Below are positions 59,099 to 64,000 of a DNA stretch of 64,000 nucleotides, piece after piece (position 1 is the first letter of the stretch; each line of letters opens with the position of its first letter). Origin of the DNA: Macrococcoides bohemicum (GTDB lineage: Bacteria; Bacillota; Bacilli; Staphylococcales; Staphylococcaceae); the NCBI RefSeq assembly GCF_042658685.1, contig NZ_JBHSQY010000001.1. One strand, written 5' to 3'. The notes under the pieces were generated by a model. That model was not told the DNA's origin, did no database searches, and saw only the letters and a list, made by a program, of their open reading frames with translations. The translations under genes and the position numbers were made by a program.

Positions 59099-60439
59099 AT
59101 GCATATCGTTGTTGTGAGTGTGAATCACAAAACAGCTGATGTGAGTTTGAGGGAGAAACTTACATTTTCAGATGAAACGATTGAACGTGCACATAGTGCG
59201 TTAATTAATCAAAAATCAGTGTTAGAAGGTGTAATCCTTTCAACATGTAATAGAACTGAAATCTATGCTGTTGTTGATCAGGTGCATACAGGTAGATATT
59301 ATATAAAATCATTTTTATCTGAATGGTTTGATGTGGATTTAGACATCGTTAAATCAATGACAGATATAAAAGTTGGACATGCTGCAATTTACCATCTATT
59401 TAAAGTAATTACAGGGCTAGATTCAATTGTACTAGGTGAAACTCAAATTTTAGGTCAAGTGAGAGATAGCTTCTTACTTGCACAAACAGAAGGTACAACA
59501 GGTACGATTTTTAATCGTTTATTTAAAGATGCAATTACGCTTGCAAAGCGTTCGCATGCTGAGACAGATATTTCTTCAAAAGCAGTATCTGTTTCTTATG
59601 CAGCAGTGGAATTATCGAAGAAAGTTTTAGGTACATTAGAAAATAAAAAAATCTTAATCATCGGTGCGGGAGAAATGGCTGAGCTTGCATTAGAGAACTT
59701 AGTAGGTTCTGGTGCAGCAGAGATTACCGTAATTAATCGTACAGCAGAAAAAGCAATCTCTCTTGCAGATAAATACGGTGGTAGTCAAAAATCTATAGAA
59801 GAATTACAATGTGCATTAATTGAAAATGATATTGTTATTTCTTCTACAAGTGCTCAGGATTTTATTATTACGAAACCGATGATGCATGATTTAATGAAGA
59901 TGCGCAATAATCGTTCAATCGTGTTAATTGATATTGCAGTGCCACGTGACATTGATCCTGCTGTTAATGATATTGATCTTATCTTTAATTATGACGTTGA
60001 TGATTTAAAAGGATTAGTAGATGCAAATTTAGCTGAGCGTCAAAAAGCAGCAAATATTATTGAGACGATGATTGATACACAGGTTGAAGAATTTATTGCC
60101 TGGATTAATATGCTAGGTGTTGTACCTGTCATTACTGCATTACGAGAAAAAGCACTTCGTATTCAGGAAACAACGATGGAAAGTATCGATCGTAAAATGC
60201 CTGACTTAACAGACCGTGAAAGAAAAGTGATTTCTAAACATATGAAGAGTATTATTAATCAAATGTTAAAAGATCCAATTTCACAGGCAAAAGAAATTAG
60301 TGGTTCTGATAATAGAGAAGCAGAACTTCAGTTTTTCCAGGATATCTTTAATATTTCAAACGAAGTTGAAAGTTTAAATCAAGATGTGACGATGGTACAT
60401 CGTACGGTAGAGAGCTTTACGTTAAGTCCTAAACACTAG
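59099..60439 (+). CDS. hemA: Glutamyl-tRNA reductase
   Basis: The first committed enzyme of the C5 haem pathway: reduces Glu-tRNA to glutamate semialdehyde with NADPH. It has the catalytic-cysteine motif LSTCNRTEIYAV and the conserved GLDSIVLGETQILGQV. The Rossmann domain (ILIIGAGEMAEL) and a C-terminal dimerisation helix follow. At 446 aa it is normal. ATG 59099 follows GGGGGCGG; an ATG 15 nt earlier precedes it. Starts the hemAXCDBL operon. Confidence 0.96.
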   Translation: MHIVVVSVNHKTADVSLREKLTFSDETIERAHSALINQKSVLEGVILSTCNRTEIYAVVDQVHTGRYYIKSFLSEWFDVDLDIVKSMTDIKVGHAAIYHLFKVITGLDSIVLGETQILGQVRDSFLLAQTEGTTGTIFNRLFKDAITLAKRSHAETDISSKAVSVSYAAVELSKKVLGTLENKKILIIGAGEMAELALENLVGSGAAEITVINRTAEKAISLADKYGGSQKSIEELQCALIENDIVISSTSAQDFIITKPMMHDLMKMRNNRSIVLIDIAVPRDIDPAVNDIDLIFNYDVDDLKGLVDANLAERQKAANIIETMIDTQVEEFIAWINMLGVVPVITALREKALRIQETTMESIDRKMPDLTDRERKVISKHMKSIINQMLKDPISQAKEISGSDNREAELQFFQDIFNISNEVESLNQDVTMVHRTVESFTLSPKH

Positions 60440-60447
60440 GTGATAAA

Positions 60448-61281
60448 ATGAATGAATTATTATTAATGCGCTTACATGAAGCAATACTTATTCTATATAT
60501 GATAAGTATTGCTTGTTATTTCTTTGACTTTGTAGAGAAGTCACGCCGACTTAAACGTTATGGATATTTATTATTGCTTAGCGTATTTCTTCTGCAGTCA
60601 ACTTCAATTATCTTATTTATTTTTATTGTAGGACGTATTCCAATTGAAACGATCAATGAAGGTTTCTATTTTTTTACGTGGCTCATAATTTTGATATCAT
60701 TAATATTATCTAAAGTAATTCGAACAGAGTTTTTTATCTTTTTGATGAATTTAATAGGATTCGTGTTTATGATGATTCATACATTTCAGCCTTTAGATCT
60801 TTCTACAGGAACAACTGTATCACATATGATGAATGAATTATTGTGGATACATGTAACGCTTGCTATTGTGTCTTATGTTATGTTTTTAATTGCTGCATTA
60901 CATGCCGTGTTATACTTAACACAAATGCATCAATTAAAACAAAAGAAATTTAATCATAAATTTTTTAGGATAGGTGATCTAGAGAGCTTAAGTCGATTTG
61001 TACAAGTTTTTTCAATTATAGGATGCGTCATGCTATTGATTTCATTAATATTAGGTATTTATTGGGGCATTACTTTTGAAGGGAAATCAATATGGGTCGA
61101 CTCTAAAGTATTAGGTTCGCTGTTATTACTTATCGGATATTCCGTATATATATTTTTACATCAAAAAAACAAGTTAATGATGCATAGATTGATGGATTTT
61201 AATATCGTGTTATTCTTATTATTACTCATCAATTATTTAATCGTTTCTCGTTTTTCAGGATTCCATCAGTTATTTTATTAA
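60448..61281 (+). CDS. hemX: HemX, cytochrome c assembly-like membrane protein
   Basis: A 277-aa integral membrane protein with about eight spans, related to CcsA/CcmC-type proteins (LWIHVTLAIVSYVMFLIAAL, LGIYWGITFEGKSIWVDSKV). In B. subtilis HemX lowers the level of HemA. It lies directly behind hemA, 8 nt after its stop. Confidence 0.92.
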   Translation: MNELLLMRLHEAILILYMISIACYFFDFVEKSRRLKRYGYLLLLSVFLLQSTSIILFIFIVGRIPIETINEGFYFFTWLIILISLILSKVIRTEFFIFLMNLIGFVFMMIHTFQPLDLSTGTTVSHMMNELLWIHVTLAIVSYVMFLIAALHAVLYLTQMHQLKQKKFNHKFFRIGDLESLSRFVQVFSIIGCVMLLISLILGIYWGITFEGKSIWVDSKVLGSLLLLIGYSVYIFLHQKNKLMMHRLMDFNIVLFLLLLINYLIVSRFSGFHQLFY

Positions 61282-61296
61282 TCTTTGGAGGCTATT

Positions 61297-62229
61297 ATGA
61301 AAAAATTTATCGTTGGTTCTAGAAGAAGTCAGCTTGCACTTACTCAAAGCAAGCAGTTTATCGCTAAACTTAAAGAAAAGAATCCAGGCGTTGAAATAGA
61401 AATTAAAGAGATTGTGACTAAAGGCGACCAGATTGTTAATGTGCAATTATCTAAAGTTGGTGGAAAAGGATTGTTCGTTAAAGAAATTGAAGCTGCTCTT
61501 TATAATAAAGAAATTGATTTTGCGATTCACTCTTTAAAAGATGTTCCGAGTGAGTTACCGGAAGGTCTTACATTAGGATGTATTCCAGATAGAGAAGATG
61601 CACGAGATGCATTTATTTCTAAAGGACACATTAAATTATCAGAGTTAAAAGAAGGTGCGATTGTAGGGACATCATCTTTGCGTCGTGGCGCTCAAATCTT
61701 AAATTTATATCCACATCTTAAGATTGAATGGATTCGCGGAAATATTGATACACGTCTTAGAAAGCTGGAAACTGAAAATTTTGATGCAATTATTTTAGCT
61801 GCAGCTGGACTTAACCGTATGGGGTGGGGTGAAGATATTGTAACAGAATATCTTGATCCTGAAACGATGCTGCCTGCTATTGGACAAGGTGCTTTAGGTA
61901 TCGAATGCCGTATTGATGATTTAGAAACGCTTTCATTACTAGCTACCGTTCACAACAGCGAGACTGAAGTATGTACACAGGCAGAGCGCGAATTTTTAAA
62001 ACTTATGGATGGCAGCTGTCAAGTACCGATTGCGGGACATGCAGTAATGTCTAATGATAAAATCACATTTACCGGATTGATTATGTCTACTGACGGCAAA
62101 GAAAAATATAAAGTAACTGAAGCAGGTACTGATCCTGTAGTATTAGGTGCTAAAGTAGCTGAGGCCATGCAACGAAATGGCGCACAGAAGATTATCGAAA
62201 CTTTGAATAATACGCCAAAATCAAACTAG
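61297..62229 (+). CDS. hemC: Porphobilinogen deaminase (hydroxymethylbilane synthase)
   Basis: Joins four porphobilinogens into hydroxymethylbilane. Family motifs: IVGSRRSQLALTQS at the N-terminus, KDVPSELPEGL, SSLRRGAQILN, IRGNIDTRLRKL and the cofactor cysteine in MDGSCQVPIAGHA. It has 310 aa. ATG 61297 follows TTGGAGG; the TTG at 61285 overlaps that site. Confidence 0.96.
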   Translation: MKKFIVGSRRSQLALTQSKQFIAKLKEKNPGVEIEIKEIVTKGDQIVNVQLSKVGGKGLFVKEIEAALYNKEIDFAIHSLKDVPSELPEGLTLGCIPDREDARDAFISKGHIKLSELKEGAIVGTSSLRRGAQILNLYPHLKIEWIRGNIDTRLRKLETENFDAIILAAAGLNRMGWGEDIVTEYLDPETMLPAIGQGALGIECRIDDLETLSLLATVHNSETEVCTQAEREFLKLMDGSCQVPIAGHAVMSNDKITFTGLIMSTDGKEKYKVTEAGTDPVVLGAKVAEAMQRNGAQKIIETLNNTPKSN

Positions 62230-62241
62230 AGGATGGTAAAC

Positions 62242-62925
62242 ATGAAGCCAATTGTATTGATGACAGATAGTAAATTGTATAGGGATGAGCGTGTCGAAAT
62301 CATTCACCTACCGTTTATCGGTGTTGAACCTCTTCCTGTACAACCTACTCGTCAGCATTATGATTGGCTTATTTTTACAAGTAAAAATGCAGTGGAAATC
62401 TTTTTTAAACTGTATGCACATGTTACTTTTGATAATATCGCTGCGATAGGAATAAAAACAAAAGAACATATTGAGCATTACAATCATAAAGTAGTATTTA
62501 TGCCCTCTAAATTTAATCAGGAAAGTTTTATCGATGAAATGGATAATATATTTTGTCACAGTACAGTGTGTTTACCTATTTCAACAGAAGCAAGACCGAA
62601 AATGTATGATGCATTGAAATCTTTGGCGGATGTGGATAGAATTGATTTATATCGACCAGTAAAAATAGATGAAAATATCAATTTGGCTTTGCAATTGATT
62701 GAAACACATCAGGTAGACTGGATAACATTCATGTCGCCGTCTAGTGTCAATGCGTATGGAAAACAGTCTAAAAATCATAATTTATCGTTTATGGCAATTG
62801 GTCATGTGACGAGCAGTGCATTAAATCAATTAAATATTGAGCATTATGTAAGTCAAATTGAAACGAAGAAGAGTATGATTGATACGATATTGAATATAGA
62901 AAATAACAGAAAAGGTGGATTATAA
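62242..62925 (+). CDS. hemD: Uroporphyrinogen-III synthase
   Basis: Closes and inverts ring D to make uroporphyrinogen III. The sequence is poorly conserved in the family, but the two-domain layout is right: LIFTSKNAVEIFF in the first domain and VDWITFMSPSSVNAYGK in the second. The location between hemC and hemB supports it. ATG 62242 is preferred for AGAGGATG. It shares one base with hemB. Confidence 0.9.
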   Translation: MKPIVLMTDSKLYRDERVEIIHLPFIGVEPLPVQPTRQHYDWLIFTSKNAVEIFFKLYAHVTFDNIAAIGIKTKEHIEHYNHKVVFMPSKFNQESFIDEMDNIFCHSTVCLPISTEARPKMYDALKSLADVDRIDLYRPVKIDENINLALQLIETHQVDWITFMSPSSVNAYGKQSKNHNLSFMAIGHVTSSALNQLNIEHYVSQIETKKSMIDTILNIENNRKGGL

Positions 62926-63908
62926 TGAATTTTGATAGACACAGACGTTTACGTTCTTCAATAAATATGAGAAATATGGTAAGAGAAACGAGTATTGCGA
63001 AAAGAGATCTAATTTATCCAATATTCGTCGTTGAAAAAGATGACGTAAAAAATGAAATTGCTTCTATGCCAGGGATTTACCAGTGGAGTTTAAACATTGT
63101 TGAAGAAGAAATTAAAAATGCATATGATTCAGGTATTCGTGCAATTATGTTCTTTGGTATTCCGAATCATAAAGATGAATGTGGTACAGGTGCATTTGAT
63201 GATGACGGTGTTATACAGAAGGCAACACGTTTAGCGAAGTCATTATATCCGGATTTACTTATATTAGCTGATACTTGTTTATGCGAATATACAGACCATG
63301 GTCATTGTGGTGTGCTCGATGATCATACACATGACGTCATCAATGATGAAACGTTGCCATTGCTTGTAAAGACAGCAGTTTCTCAGGCGAAAGCAGGTGC
63401 AGATATTATTGCACCAAGTAATATGATGGATGGATTCGTTGCTGAAATTCGTAAAGGTTTAGATGAAGCTGGCTTTATTAATATCCCGATTATGAGTTAT
63501 GGCATTAAATATGCATCAGCATTTTACGGTCCATTCCGTGATGCAGCTGAAAGTACGCCTAGTCATGGTGATAGAAAGACATATCAAATGGATCCGGCAA
63601 ATCGTCTTGAAGCACTACGTGAACTGCAAAGTGATGAAAAAGAAGGTTGCGATATGATGATCGTTAAACCAGCATTGAGTTATTTAGATATTATCCGTGA
63701 CGTACGTAATAATAGTAATCTTCCGATTGTTGCATATAATGTCAGCGGAGAATATTCAATGACAAAAGCTGCTGCAGCAAATGGCTGGATTGATGAAGAA
63801 CGCGTTGTAATGGAACAGATGCTTTCAATGAAACGTGCAGGTGCAGATATGATCATTACTTATTTTGCAAAAGATATTTGTTATTACATCGACAAAGGAG
63901 ACTACTAA
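62925..63908 (+). CDS. hemB: Delta-aminolevulinic acid dehydratase
   Basis: Condenses two 5-aminolevulinates to porphobilinogen (327 aa). The zinc cysteines are in LADTCLCEYTDHGHCG. The Schiff-base lysines are in SYGIKYASAFYGPFR and MIVKPALSYLD. The ATGA overlap with hemD couples translation; RBS AAAGGTGG. Confidence 0.96.
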   Translation: MNFDRHRRLRSSINMRNMVRETSIAKRDLIYPIFVVEKDDVKNEIASMPGIYQWSLNIVEEEIKNAYDSGIRAIMFFGIPNHKDECGTGAFDDDGVIQKATRLAKSLYPDLLILADTCLCEYTDHGHCGVLDDHTHDVINDETLPLLVKTAVSQAKAGADIIAPSNMMDGFVAEIRKGLDEAGFINIPIMSYGIKYASAFYGPFRDAAESTPSHGDRKTYQMDPANRLEALRELQSDEKEGCDMMIVKPALSYLDIIRDVRNNSNLPIVAYNVSGEYSMTKAAAANGWIDEERVVMEQMLSMKRAGADMIITYFAKDICYYIDKGDY

Positions 63909-63910
63909 AA

Positions 63911-64000
63911 TGAAATTTACCAAATCACATGATGCATTCAAGTCGGCTGTAGAATTAATGCCTGGAGGCGTTAACAGCCCTGTTCGAGCATTTAAAAGTG
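63911..64000 (+). CDS. hemL: Glutamate-1-semialdehyde 2,1-aminomutase, 5' end
   Basis: The first 30 codons (MKFTKSHDAFKSAVELMPGG, then VNSPVRAFKS) match the N-terminus of HemL, which makes 5-aminolevulinate from glutamate semialdehyde. The gene runs off the right edge. AAAGGAG lies 15 nt before the ATG, within hemB. Confidence 0.95.

Overview
The window is a low-GC Firmicute chromosome of the family Staphylococcaceae, carrying one complete-looking prophage. The host gene order on both sides of the prophage runs pheST-rnhC-zapA-cvpA-polX-mutS2-trxA-uvrC-sdhCAB-marR-murI-rdgB-yfcE and then tig-clpX-engB-hemAXCDB-hemL. From memory this is close to the Bacillus subtilis order, whereas in Staphylococcus aureus the sdh and clpX/hem blocks lie far apart. 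That points to a basal member of the family; Macrococcus is my best guess, but no marker gene in the window proves it.

Left host arm (1-19996): a small membrane protein gene and a frameshifted companion; a Phe T-box controlling pheST; a NERD-domain gene; rnhC with a 32-residue membrane smORF behind it; zapA and cvpA; polX and mutS2; another 32-residue membrane smORF; trxA; uvrC; the succinate dehydrogenase operon, preceded by a Fur-like box; a MarR regulator, glutamate racemase, nucleotide-sanitising RdgB and a YfcE-like phosphoesterase; then tRNA-Arg(UCU).

Prophage (19985-52853, about 32.9 kb): it is integrated in the 3' end of tRNA-Arg, with a 16-bp core repeated at both ends. On the minus strand at the left end are a tyrosine integrase, a lipoprotein and a CI-type repressor. 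A four-operator switch region faces a Cro-like protein. The early region encodes many small proteins, an SbcC/Rad50-like ATPase, RecT, a metallo-beta-lactamase-fold protein, SSB, a replication initiator with internal iteron-like repeats, MazG-like and RusA proteins, and an ArpU/RinA-like late regulator. The late operon runs HNH, TerS, TerL, portal, protease, capsid, connectors, tail tube, frameshifted tail chaperones, tape measure, Dit, an SGNH-esterase tail protein, a Tal-like protein with His-x-His repeats, holin and amidase endolysin. A second SGNH hydrolase, on the minus strand, sits next to attR.

The most unusual feature is a set of minus-strand single genes embedded in the plus-strand early operon (23095-23334, 23523-23750, 26717-26935 and 27222-27908). 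The first three share an almost identical leader and each overlaps the neighbouring plus-strand gene tail-to-tail by 11-12 bp. The fourth encodes a zinc-ribbon/DUF4145-like protein that overlaps what looks like a decapitated phage gene. They look like independently expressed prophage cargo and are the best candidates for an undescribed system, such as defence, superinfection exclusion or control of the lytic cycle.

Right host arm (52854-64000): the original tRNA terminator, a sirtuin, a Nudix-like protein, a TPR-like protein, trigger factor, ClpX, the GTPase EngB and the haem biosynthesis operon, which runs off the end in hemL.
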